Source: Cladocopium goreaui
Lineage: Eukaryota > Sar > Dinophyceae > Suessiales > Symbiodiniaceae
DNA: 64,000 nt
NCBI GenBank assembly: GCA_947184155.2
Contig: CAMXCT020000891.1
Span: 162,501 to 226,500 of the forward strand
Direction of reading: 5' to 3'
Position 1 is the first letter of the stretch. The number at the start of each line of letters is the position of its first letter. Of the stretch, positions 34,331 to 45,756 are shown piece after piece. The notes below the pieces were generated by a model, which saw only the letters and a program-made list of their open reading frames with translations, searched no databases and had not been told where the DNA came from. A program made the translations under genes and the position numbers.

Positions 34331-35197
34331 CTGGGAGAGCTGCAAGAGTTAGTTCGGGGAAAAGTGGCTGGAGGGCGGCCCGGTTTTTTGGACCCACAAT
34401 TTCTAAATTTCTGCCGCAGGCGTTGCCGCCCCCTTTGGCCTGCAGGTTTGCCACGCTTTAAAGTTTAGTTATGAGCATTACAGGGGTATAGCAATATATA
34501 CACATCATATTTACACATTATATACCTTTAAACATCAAAACATAGATGAGATAGGATTGGATTAGATAGAAATGGATTCGCCAAAGCAACCCCTGAAATT
34601 GAGTTACACCATGGCAAATCCCAAAAGATAGAAGTTTTTTATATTTCAATATAGGATTTGCCATATTATAATATTACAATATTGGATCAACATATATTAG
34701 AACACGGTATTTCGAGGTTTTTAACCTTTCTATTTCTTGAAGGTTGCGACCATGAGAGAGTGACCAAATTTCATGAGTTCTTGTTTCGCTGGTGAAGATA
34801 CCTTGCGCAGGAGATGGTTGCAAGATCAAGTTAGATCAAACCTGTGCAGGTTATCTTCAAGTCTTCAATATATCTTTTGTTGATCTATCAGTATCAATCT
34901 AAAGTTGGATACTAATTCCATCTAAATCCAAGTCTACCTATCATTTTTTTGTTGACCTATCAATATGTCTAATGAGACCTGGAGATTATGTATCTTTTTC
35001 TGATATCAATGCAGGGCTTAAGCTGCACATCAAGTTCATATCCACCTCACAAAACAAGGGCCGACTTGCAGTCCGACTGTCTGGTCCATAGTGGTTGCTT
35101 TTCTCCCACATTTTTCTGGTTTCTACTCACCAAATTTTCTTTTGCTTGAAAACCTATATATATATATACATATACGCATACATACATAAATATATAC

Positions 35198-35228
<31 letters not shown>

Positions 35229-35245
35229 CAGATATCTATACATAG

Positions 35246-35378
35246 GAAGTGCGATGCCATGGCACGCACGCGTCACGGCGTCCCTTCCGCCCTTCCTGGC
35301 TCAGGTCCCGTTCCACGATGTCCTTCCGCGAGGACACGCGAGAAGTGTGCATGGGCTGCTCAGGTGCGCGATCCAAAC
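35246..35378 (+). CDS. GC-rich exon-like island
   Basis: It is bounded by ACATAG|GAAG and CCAAAC|GTAAGAAAG. All three forward frames are open, so the reading frame cannot be decided; one gives FREDTREVCMGCSGARSK. The GC content is far above the flanks. Confidence 0.3.
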
Positions 35379-35590
35379 GTAAGAAAGTGGTTTTATGGGA
35401 CTATAAATCATATAGTTTATGGATGTTTATGGGACTGAAACACCCCATGAAACGAATCTTTTAAAGATGGTTTTATGGGGGTTTTAAGTATCAAAGATAT
35501 GGAGGTCATCACTTAGACACAGATTGGTGGGTGATGTTTTGACGCATGAAAGATACGGGGATAGAGTTGGTAATGATGATTGATGGGTTG

Positions 35591-35697
35591 CCCTTTGGTA
35601 AACTTTCACAAAACTATAGAAAATCACCATTTTGAATAGGTAAATCAACTATTTCTATGGGGTATTTTCAATAGCTATGTTAAATTACCAGAGGGTA
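35591..35697. mobile_element. MITE family A, copy 2
   Basis: CCCTTTGGTAAACTTTCACA at the left pairs with AGCTATGTTAAATTACCAGA and GGGTA at the right. The middle has AAAATCACCATTTTGAATAG. Confidence 0.65.
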
Positions 35698-37079
35698 ATA
35701 TAAGGGAATATACTAAGTGGCTTGTTGGGATTGTGAACTAGCCATGAATAGGAAGACTTACTAACCGACTAGTGATAGAATTTAACGATTTACAATGGGA
35801 TTCACCAGCCAATTCTACAAGGGATTTCATTTGATATAGTTGAGATGTAAGCAATTTATTGAGGGATATCCCAATTTGTTCCAATATATTCTATCAGGAA
35901 TATTGAGGAATATTGATTGCAAATTTGCAGGGTATCTAAGATTAGCTTTGTAAAACTATACTGACATGCCCTCTGGAAATGGGGCATGACACCAAAATGG
36001 CCGTTGAAGTGCGGATATCATTCTAAATTATACACCACTCGAATTAGGGGTACTCAATTGTCAGATAAACCCGTTTGCATGATAATTTACTGTACAGAAA
36101 CCGGCAAGAAATTGCGGTTCAATCTTCAACCAGAAAGAATTATGGGATTTGCTGTAAGCGTCAACATGATGATTTAACCTCCAAGAAATGGCGATGTAAA
36201 CTTCAACCAGAATCACTTGGGGACTGTAAACATCACATATGGTGATTTAACCGGCAAAATTTGGTTGAAATATTTTTGAAGTTGGGCTGAAACCTGAAGA
36301 CCCTTACAATTCTATGAGTTCGTGCTGCAGCAATGAAGAAACCACCCATCAACTTATGGTTCCACACAGTATTGATCAAAGGAATGGCCGGACGATATGG
36401 CGGCTGCAATGTTCCATCCATGTCCTGCTAATCAAAGATATAGTTATATATACACTGTATATGCAGATATATGTAGATATGAGTATATATATATATCATA
36501 TCATATAGTATGATCCATCGAACTACCAATTCTTGCTGATTTGTGGCTTCGGGGACCCAATTTCAAAGCCTAATGGAAATTGCTATGAATCAATAAACAC
36601 AATGTCAATGAGTTTTCCAGCCCGCCCGCTTAGATTCCCAGAGAGTCTATCAGAGTCTATCCACCCCGATTGTTTTAAGATTTTTAAGGGACCGAAATCC
36701 CGATTTACCCAGGTAAATTATAACGACCTCACCGCGACCGAACCCTGGAATCATGGTTAATAAGGGAAATTATCCCCAAATGGCCTTAATTCAGGTTATA
36801 ATAGTGAAATATTGTATACCCAGAACTTATCTATAATTTAACTTAACATTGAATCTGGTATTTGGCGTCTAAGGTCTAAGATAGTGGGATAGTTGATCAA
36901 ATATATGGTACAAACATAGATTAAATGAACATGTGAAGCAAAATAGTCATTCCCACACTGGGGGATAGTCATCAATCTATTTTATGTTTGTTTTTTCCAG
37001 ATACAGTATTTTTTGTATTCCAACGATGGGATGAAAGTGGATATTTCCGTCATTGGTTTCAATGGGGATATCCTATCAG

Positions 37080-37193
37080 CACCCTCTGGTAAACTAACAT
37101 AGCTATTGAAAATGGCCATTTATAGTGGATTTTCCCATGAAAAATTGTGGTTTTCATTGATTTTCCATAGTTATGTTAGTTTACCAGAGGGTA
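37080..37193. mobile_element. MITE family A, copy 3 (best ends)
   Basis: CCCTCTGGTAAACTAACATA and TATGTTAGTTTACCAGAGGG are perfect inverted ends of about 20 bp. TATCCTATCAG occurs on both sides (37069-37079 and 37192-37202). This could be a longer target duplication than the TA seen at other copies, or a chance local duplication. Confidence 0.8.
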
Positions 37194-37331
37194 TCCTATC
37201 AGTAGGTCAAAACCATGGTTACTAAGCACGGATCCTAGCTGGGATGCAACCCCACCTTGGATTGGTATACCCAATAGTCACCTGGTTGAATAGTAGATAT
37301 AATATGTAAATATCATTCATAGCAGGTAGTT

Positions 37332-37439
37332 TACCCTCTGGTGAACTAACATAGCTATGTTTTTTTTTTTAAATTTAGTTCGTTGGTTTAGCTATGTAAC
37401 ATGGCGATTTTCCATAGCTCCAGAGGCTAAATTAATGGA
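37332..37439. mobile_element. MITE family A, copy 4 (degenerate)
   Basis: It starts TACCCTCTGGTGAACTAACA and ends CATAGCTCCAGAGG, with a poly-T/poly-A interruption in the centre. Confidence 0.55.
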
Positions 37440-37768
37440 GTAAACCTATACCTGTTCAACCAACGCGAGGCAAACAGCTGCCCCTGGACAGCTTGGGCCT
37501 TGAGGGCCACTGGAAGGTTGATGGACATGTGCTTACTTTCGCATCACATAAGATAGTTCAATTTATTTTCTAACTATATATATAACTATATATATACCGT
37601 ATTTATTATGGTAAATATATATATATATATATGGTATGTATATATATATATGGTATATATATACATATGTATATGGTATTCTATAGATATGATGTACTGT
37701 AGACATATAATCTATGTTATACTTAGTTTGGAACATTACGTATGAATACCAGCGATAGTTTTGGTTTT

Positions 37769-38240
37769 ACAGCGATTGTTCTTTTGGAAATTTGATGGGG
37801 ATCTGTACTGCCCAGCTATGTTCCATGGGTCGTTTTGTGCTGCAGACATTTGAGCTCTTGCCTCGAGAAGCATTGTGAGATGAAACTGTCATGAAAGTTC
37901 TTTTCACATCATGGTCTGTGGGTGCCTCCACAGTTCCAGGGTTTGACAACTTTCCGAAAGTGAAGCATATGATAATCAATATATAATCAATATATAGGGT
38001 TGACCATTTTAAGAACAACCCAAGGCTTTTCAGAAAAATTCCAATCCGTCAACCGAGGTCTTTAGTTTGACCTTGGAAGACCGAGCCTTGATGAAGCCTA
38101 AGTGAAACATAGATGAAATTCTTGCCATAGATGAGGGCACGTCATAACCAGCTAAAAAGGTATCAATCACTTGTTGCAGGAGAAAAATACATGAATAATC
38201 ATGAATATTTGATCCTGGTATCATTCCCATCTAAGGGCCA
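37769..38240 (-). CDS. Two C-terminal exon-like frames, unknown protein
   Basis: A minus frame at about 38240-38035 (VIDTFLAGYDVPSSMARISS ... KVKLKTSVDGLEFF) and one at about 37950-37769 (GTVEAPTDHDVKRTFMTVSS ... IPIKFPKEQSL, TAA) read like protein. They are separated by (TA)n-like DNA. They lie head-to-head with the ankyrin gene that starts at 38428. No family is recognised. Confidence 0.3.
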
Positions 38241-38427
38241 CAATTCTTGAATGATGGGCACTCCTTGTCTCTAAGAGTTCTCTAAACATATCGCGCATGT
38301 CAACGGCGGATACCAATCAGATGCTAATTTTATCAGAAACATATTCCGCTGAACCAGTGCCTGAAATCAGGGCAACGACTGTTGTTGCAGCCAACAGTCC
38401 CTCGGTCCGGCACCTGAAAATGTCGCC

Positions 38428-41400
38428 ATGGAGGTGCGCTTCTTAGCATCTGGCGAGGTGCTAACGGCTCTTGATCAAGATGACTTCGAGGGCAAAACTG
38501 CCAGAGAAGTGAAGCAAACTTTGGCAGCTCATGCTGGGGTCTCCAGATTTCGGCAAAGACTCTTCGCGGGAGATGGTTTTCGCGAGATTCAAGATGATGA
38601 GGTTTTTGGATCTGCTCCTGTGAAAGTCCACTTATTAATGTTGGAGTTCTTGCCATCAGATGCTGCAGAGGACGAACGTATGATTTCTGCATGCCGGAAA
38701 AACATTTCAGCCCAAGTGGAAGAGTTTCTTCAAGGTCCTCGAAATCCGAACCTAAAAGGTCGGCATTTGTCAAAACTATTTACACCCCCAAAAGTGGTAA
38801 GATAAGCATGACAATGTTTCTTTATGTTTCTTTTTAATCTTGCGATATCTTGTGTGTTTTTCCTTTCCAGTTTTGGCTGTAAGGCCCAAAACGCCAGGGT
38901 GAAATGGCCCCGCAGGTGAAAATGCAGAGACATCTCCTCAGCCCCTCCACCATGCAGCATTGAGGGGACATGTCGAACCCATGCGCCTACTGCTTGAGGC
39001 AGGTGCAGACAAAAATGCCGCAAACATCAGACGGGGGATGTCGCCAATGCATCTTGCAGCTGCAAGGGGTCATCTTGAGGTCGTCCGCTTTCTGGTTGAA
39101 GTTGGGGCTGACCAGGACCAGACTAGTGATGCTGGTGTAGTACCATTGCACGTCGCTGCGTTAAAGGGTCACGTTGAGATTGTCCGTTTTCTGATTGAAT
39201 TGGGGGCGAACAAGGATCAGCTGACAGCGGATAATGGGAAAACGCCATTACATTATGCAGCTCTGAAAGGCCATCTCGACGTCGTCCGCTTTCTGGTTGA
39301 AGTCGGGGCCAACAAGGATCAACCGACAGCGAATGATGGGTCTACACCACTACATTATGCAGCTCAAGAAGGCCATCTTGACATCGTGCGCTTTCTGGTC
39401 GAAGTCGGGGCCAACGAGGATCAACGGACAGCGAATGATGGGTCTACACCACTACATCATGCAGCTGAAGGAGGCCATCTTGACATTGTGCGCTTTCTGG
39501 TTGAAGTTGGGGCCGCAAAGGACACGGTCAAGAATACAGGGCCAACGTCACTGCATTTCGCAGTACTGTGTGGCCATCTTGACATTGTCAGCTTTCTGGT
39601 TGAAGCCGGGGCCAACGCCGATCAGCCGTTAACGCACAATGGCTCAACACCACTACGTACATATTGCTGCTGAACAAGGCCGTCTTGAAATTGTGCGCTT
39701 TCTGGTTGAAGCTGGGGCCGCAAAGGACACGGTCAAGAATACAGGGCCAACATCACTGCATATGGCAGCACTGAATGGTCATCTTGACATTGTCCGCTTT
39801 CTGGTTGAAGCCGGGGCCAACAAGAATGAGCCGGCAAAGGATGACGGGTCAACACCACTCCATTACGCAGCTCAAGAAGGCCATCTTGACATTGTGCGCT
39901 TTTTGGTCGAAGTCGGGGCCAACAAGGGTCAGCCGACAAGGGATGAAGGGTCAACATCACTACATTATGCAGCTCAAGAAGGCCATCTTGACATCGTGCG
40001 CTTTCTGGTTGAAGCCGGAGCCAACAAGGATCAGCCCACAACTGATGATGGGTCAACGCCACTCCATTATGCAGCTCAAGAAGGCCATCTTGATATCGTC
40101 CGCTTTCTGGCTGAAGCCGGGGCCGACAAGGACCAGCCGACAACGGATGATGGGTCAACGCCACTCCACTATGCAGCCCAAAAAGGCCATCTTGACATCT
40201 TGCGCTTTCTGGCTGAAGCCGGGGCCAACAAGGACCAGCCGACAACGGATGATGGGTCAACGCCACTCCATTCTGCAGCTCAAGAAGGCCATCTTGACAT
40301 CTTGCGCTTTCTGGTTGAAGCCGGGGCCAGCAAGGACCAGCCGACAACGGATGATGGGTCAACGCCACTCCATTATGCAGCTCAAAAAGGCTATGTGGAC
40401 ATCGTGCACTTTCTGGTTGAAGCCGGGGCCAACAAGGACCAGCCGACAACGGATGTTGGGTCAACGCCACTCCATTATGCAGCTCAAAAAGGCCGTCTTG
40501 ACATCGTCCGCATTCTGGTTGAAGCCGGGGCCAACAAGGATCAGCCGACCACAGATGATGGGTCAACGCCACTCCATTATGCAGCTCAAGAAGGCTATCT
40601 GGACATCGTGCGCTTTCTGGTTGAAGCCGGGGCCAACAAGGATCAGCCGGCAACGGATGATGGGTCTACACCACTACATGATGCAGTTCAAAAAGGCCAT
40701 CTTGATATCGTCCGCTTTCTGGCTGAAGCCTGGGCCAACAAGGACCAGCCGACAACGGATGATGGGTCAACGCCACTCCACTATGCAGCTCAAAAAGGCT
40801 ATCTTGACATCGTCCGCTTTCTGGTTGAAGCCGGGGCCAACAAGGATCAGCCGGCAACGGATGATGGGTCAACGCCACTCCACTATGCAGCTCAAGAAGG
40901 CCATCTGGACATCGTGCGCTTTCTGGTTGAAGCCGGGGCCGACAAGGACCAGCCGACAACGGATGATGGGTCAACGCCACTCCATTATGCAGCTCAAGAA
41001 GGCCATCTTGACATCTTGCGCTTTCTGGCTGAAGCCGGGGCCAACAAGGATCAGCCGACAACGAATGATGGGTCAACGCCACTCCACTATGCAGCTCAAG
41101 AAGGCCATCTTGACATCGTGCGCTTTCTGGTTGAAGCCGGGGCCAACAAGGATCAGCCGACAACGGATGATGGGTCAACGCCACTCCACTATGCAGCTCA
41201 AAAAGGCCATCTTGACATCGTGCGCTTTCTGGTCGAAGTCGGGGCCAACAAGGATCAGCCGACAACGGATGATGGCTCAACGCCACTCCAGTATGCAGCT
41301 CAAAAAGGCCATCTTGATATCGTCCGCTTTCTGGTCGAAGTCGGGGCCAACAAGGATCAGCCGACAACGGATGATGGCTCAACGCCACTCCACTATGCAG

Positions 41401-42305
41401 CTCAAAAAGGCCATCTTGATATCGTCCGCTTTCTGGTCGAAGTCGGGGCCAACAAGGATCAGCCGACAACGGATGATGGGTCAACGCCACTCCACTATGC
41501 AGCTCAAAAAGGCCATCTTGGTATTGTCCGCTTTCTGGTCGAAGTCGGGGCCAACAAGGATCAGCCGACAACGGATGATGGGTCAACGCCACTCCACTAT
41601 GCAGCTCAAAAAGGCCATCTTGATATCGTCCGCTTTCTGGTCGAAGTCGGGGCCAACAAGGATCAGCCGACAACGGATGATGGGTCAACGCCACTCCACT
41701 ATGCAGCTCAAAAAGGCCATCTTGATATCGTCCGCTTTCTGGTCGAAGTCGGGGCCAACAAGGATCAGCCGACAACGGATGATGGGTCAACGCCACTCCA
41801 CTATGCAGCTCAAGAAGGCCATCTTGATATCGTCCGCTTTCTGGTCGAAGTCGGGGCCAACAAGGATCAGCCGACAACGGATGATGGGTCAACGCCACTC
41901 CACTATGCAGCTCAAGAAGGCCATCTTGATATCGTCCGCTTTCTGGCCGAAGTCGGGGCCAACAAGGATCAGCCGACAACGGATGATGGGTCAACGCCAC
42001 TCCACTATGCAGCTCAAGAAGGCCATCTTGACATCGTGCGCTTTCTGGTTGAAGCCGGGGCCAACAAGGATCAACCGACAACTGAAGATGAGTCAACACC
42101 CTTGCAGCTTGCAGTGGAACAGGGGCACCTTGCTGTTGTTCGGTTTCTGGTTGAGTCTGGTGCGGACATTGACAGAACCACCCAGAGTGGAAAGACTGCC
42201 TTAGATGTGGCATTGGAACATGGCCATCAGGAAATTGGTGGCTTCCTGGCATCATTGCAGGCCAAAGAGCCCCCCAGGAAGATTCGGAGAAGAGACATGC
42301 ACTGA
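38428..42305 (+). CDS. Ubiquitin-like + 33-ankyrin-repeat protein, with a 4-bp frame break
   Basis: Exon 1 (38428-38758) encodes a beta-grasp, ubiquitin-like N-terminus (MEVRFLASGEVL ... REVKQTLAAHAGVSRFRQRL). A 157-nt GT-AG intron (38759-38915) splits a Gly codon. Exon 2 carries about 33 ankyrin repeats of 33-34 residues, consensus DGSTPLHYAAQKGHLDIVRF, and ends PPRKIRRRDMH. At 39656-39659 four extra bases, CGTA, in CTA|CGTA|CAT shift the frame inside repeat 8. Before it the frame ends at 39673; after it the frame is open for 888 codons. The paralogue at 51532 confirms the domain order and the Met start. Ankyrin arrays mediate protein binding, and a ubiquitin-like head suggests a link to protein turnover; neither partner nor function is visible. 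The break makes this a pseudogene unless it is a sequencing error. Confidence 0.85.
39240..42110. repeat. 102-bp coding tandem array
   Basis: About 28 units of 102 bp, each one ankyrin repeat of 34 residues. Units from about 41170 to 42050 are almost identical, those at the 5' end more diverged, so amplification is recent and local. Because 102 is a multiple of three, the other frames also stay open (an 809-codon plus frame and two minus frames); those are shadows. Confidence 0.95.
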
Positions 42306-43379
42306 TGTCTGGCGAAAGGGGGTTCAGAAGGTCATCTATTGGGATTTCTGCCCCATTCTAAGAACTGGATGATCGGAAAACTTACGGGAATTCCTTCGAA
42401 TGTTGCTAAAGCAGTAGTAAACCATACTTAACTTTACCATAAATGGTAGAAACTCTACTAGAAACTACTAGAAACCATCAATTTGGATGATTTGGTCTTG
42501 CTTTACTGACCTTGAAGTGTCAAAATCCATGTTTTTTCATGGTTTTTCCTGGTTCTTTACTCCGCCTCCGCGTCCAAGGCGAGGACTCCGAGGGTCCTTT
42601 GTCGCATGCTCCGAGTTCAAGTGCCTCTGCGGGTGAAACATATGGTGATACCAGACGTGTTTCACTGGATGGGTGTGAAACTATAGGTTATTATTTTCCC
42701 AACATATCCCAACTATAGTTGAACAAACTCTTAAAACACACTCTTAAAACCATAATAATAATAATAATAAGTTAATGGATGTTAATGCCATGGTTGATGG
42801 TGGTGAATGGTGGCTAATACTGGACTATGCTCAGATTATTCTTTGGGGTTATGTATTATCCTATCAATATCAGGTTCTCAAAAAAAAAACAAGAATGGTC
42901 CCACACCAGCTAAGCGCAGAACAACATTTAGAGACATTCCTCACTCTCGAAGAATTGCGTGTAGTAAGTATACTATATATATATATATTTATATATATAT
43001 ATATATACAAAGGCAGTTGTTGCCTGAGTTTATTGAAGAGCCCGAAAAGTGTTGTGCCAAGAAGGAATGCAGCAGATTGAGCACAGGGATTCTGTATACG
43101 AATAATCACCCCGCGGACTTTCTAACGCAATGGAATTTCACAACATCCAGGTCAAAATAAAATAGGTTACACATACACATGCTTTATAACCACAATCCCA
43201 GTCCCCACCAATCCTTCCACAACGATCTAGAAATGCCCGCCCCCAAACATGTATCAATGCGGAGTGTCAGAAAAATATGGGGGACTTCGCAACCAAAATC
43301 ATGGACCCATGAAGCATCAAAATCAGCCCCATGGTCGACCAAAGTATCGCCGCGCATTGTCCCAGGATATTTTTCCCAG
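42306..43379. other. Interval without a clear gene
   Basis: It contains an (AAT)n tract at 42752-42770 and a (TA)n tract at 42976-43008. No gene is supported. Confidence 0.4.
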
Positions 43380-43460
43380 AAATCTCACTGGGGCGCCATC
43401 GCCCTGATCTCCGGGGTGCTGCTGTGCGTGACCTATGCAGGCCTCTCTGCAGGGCACCTG
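43380..43460 (+). CDS. Membrane-segment exon, possibly DUF21/CNNM-like
   Basis: TTTCCCAG|AAATCT opens a phase-0 frame KSHWGAIALISGVLLCVTYA followed by GLSAGHL, with high third-position G/C. A hydrophobic helix ending in AGLSAG resembles the first helix of DUF21/CNNM transporters (AGLxxGL). One short exon cannot prove the family, and no neighbouring exon was found. Confidence 0.3.
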
Positions 43461-44045
43461 GTGCCTCGACCTCAGGAACTCCTGCGAAATACGGAGGAAA
43501 CGCTATGGGCCAACAACCCAGGCGCCCAGGGACCTGTGTCTGGGGAATTTAGCTGAGCAAAAATATGGAGATTTTGGACATAGTTTGACTTGAACAGCTA
43601 TTAGGGATTGTATTGGGATTGTCATGGGATATATACTGTATATATATAATTATATATATATAAATGGTTATTGCACCACCAACCAGATCTACCTATTAAT
43701 ATAAATAAATCATGGTAGTTTCCAATCCATGGGGGTAGCCCCAGTTATCCAGCGAGCGGTACGGGGTCCGGTGAGTTGTGGGGCTGGTTTGGATCTCAGA
43801 AAACACCGGGGATTTTCTGCATTTTACTAGGGAAAATGGATGAACATGGTGGTTTTACTCGGGAAAATGAGGTAAATCAAGTAAATCAACTATTTCGATT
43901 GGGCCATTTTCAAGTTCGCAAACTGTTAGTTTACCAGAGGGTACACAAGGTACGTCATCAACTTTCAACGTTGATTTTCCAGCATGCCGTGTTGAATTGC
44001 CAGAGTGTATGATCATTTGCCTAAATTATAACCTGATCATTGTAA

Positions 44046-44105
44046 TATGTTGTGCTATGCCATGTTGTGTTGTGTTGTGTTGTGTTGTGCAGTGTTATGA
44101 TATGT
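44046..44105. repeat. TGTTG pentanucleotide microsatellite
   Basis: Repeats of TGTTGTGT-type pentamers are followed by TGTTATGATATGTTATG. Confidence 0.8.
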
Positions 44106-44851
44106 TATGTTTGTTAGTTTATGTTTATCCATTGATGCATTGTAACTATTACCTTCCGGTAATCAAAACATTGTATTGGACAGGACAGTTCACCATTTAT
44201 AATATACATGATTTTCCCACTATATAAGGGAATTCAAATTGCCAGGTTTGGTTACTGGAGGGTAGATACTATTAGTTATTCTGGTCTAGTGATGAAAACT
44301 AACTTTTATGGTCCTAAACCTAAACCAACTTCGCTGGACATGGGAACCACAGATGAAGCGGTCATGTTTGGACCATTTTTTGAGGCTCAATTCCTGAGTT
44401 CATGGATTGGTTTGAGGGAAAAACTGCAGGGTCCATTGCTTTTTACTTTCAAATATCAAGGGGTTCCTGTGAGTTTTCCCGGTATTCAATTCTGAGACTG
44501 AGTCTTCGGTGAGTTGCAACTGGTGCCATTGGGTGCCCACGAATTTTGACTCACAGCCGTGTTGGGGTACCCCGGGTACCCCAAGACCTTTTCTCAAACA
44601 GTTCGAATTGACCTTAAGTTAGGAGGACTTTGAGGTCCCCCCAACTCCCAACTTTCAGAAACCCTCAGATGGAGGTTTCCAATCCATGGGTGTACCGGTG
44701 TACCCCCAAATCATCCATTTTGTTGGATTTTGTTGGGGGATTTTCCATGAAATATATAACCATAAATAAATAATCCATCCAGCTACTAGGGTACCCCCAT
44801 GACTATGGAAACCCGCATATCCCCAACGCATGCTGTTTTTTTTTCGGCCAG

Positions 44852-45003
44852 GCAAATGCGGGGGAAAGCTGAATTTGAAGGATTTCGCTGAGTATTACAT
44901 GACCCTGGGCACCAACAAACTCATCGAAAACCTTTTCGGACATGTGGAGATAAGCAAGTACAAGGAGGAGTTGACCAACACAAATGACAACGTTTTAAAT
45001 GAG
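44852..45003 (+). CDS. Exon-like frame, unknown (weak EF-hand likeness)
   Basis: Bounded by CGGCCAG|GCAAATG and AATGAG|GTTGTAAAC, the exon reads GKCGGKLNLKDFAEYYMTLG, then GTNKLIENLFGHVEISKYKE. GxLxLxDFxEYY resembles the second half of an EF-hand loop, but the first half would be in a missing exon. Confidence 0.4.
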
Positions 45004-45756
45004 GTTGTAAACCCAATACTTCGTAACTACATGTAACTACCCAATATGTAGTAATTGTTGGTTTTAAAGATGGTTTTGGTGTGTTTTGGTATGATGTTGA
45101 AAAGCCACGAAATGGTATCGATATGACCCAAATGAGTGACCCAGTTAGCCTCTCGTTGTTTTAACGTAGGTCCGTAGCTATGGAAAATCATCATCTTTAC
45201 GGTGAGTCATCATGTTTATGGGATGTTTATGATCATTTATATCATATCTATATATCATCTTTTCATTTTGGGCCATGGCGTCCATTGGCTTCCAGTTTGC
45301 ATCCAGTTTTTTCCATGGGGCATCCCCAACTCCTTCAAGTGATTGGGGAAACCAACGGCGATGAGGGTCCTGGGGGCGTTCAAAAAAAGGGGGATCGGAT
45401 TGTCCGTTAATAGATCATCATTGAAATGGCTATGGATCAATACCTATGAAAATACCATTTTTAGTGGGATGAACATCCATAAATCCCAGCTATTTTGATG
45501 TGAACTACAGGGGTACAAGGTTTTGACCCACTGCCAAATCATGATTCTCAATATCCCACTATAGTTGATTAATATTGTATAGTTAAATAGTTGATTACTA
45601 TACAATATCCATTAATATTCCATTAATATATTAAATTACTATTCCATTATTATGAATCCATTGAAATATCCCCATTCATAGATTAATTACTAGATATATC
45701 CCCATCCATTCATATCGATTCAACCACCGGGATGGATGATGGATGGGATTTCCAAG

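Larger units (their letters stand above)
35700..37766. other. Interval without a clear gene
   Basis: Apart from MITEs only weak exon-like frames are seen (36315-36440). A dispersed repeat (36700-36830) recurs at 47903-47955 and 48712-48770: GAACCCTGGAATCATGGTTA and CCCCAAATGGCC...TTCAGGTTA. A (TA)n tract lies at 37575-37680. Confidence 0.4.

Noticed and set aside
39733..42255. Long open frames in other frames across the ankyrin array (809-codon plus frame, 306- and 529-codon minus frames)
   Set aside because: The 102-bp period is a multiple of three, so lack of stops in one unit is copied to all; their sequence is repetitive and unlike any fold.
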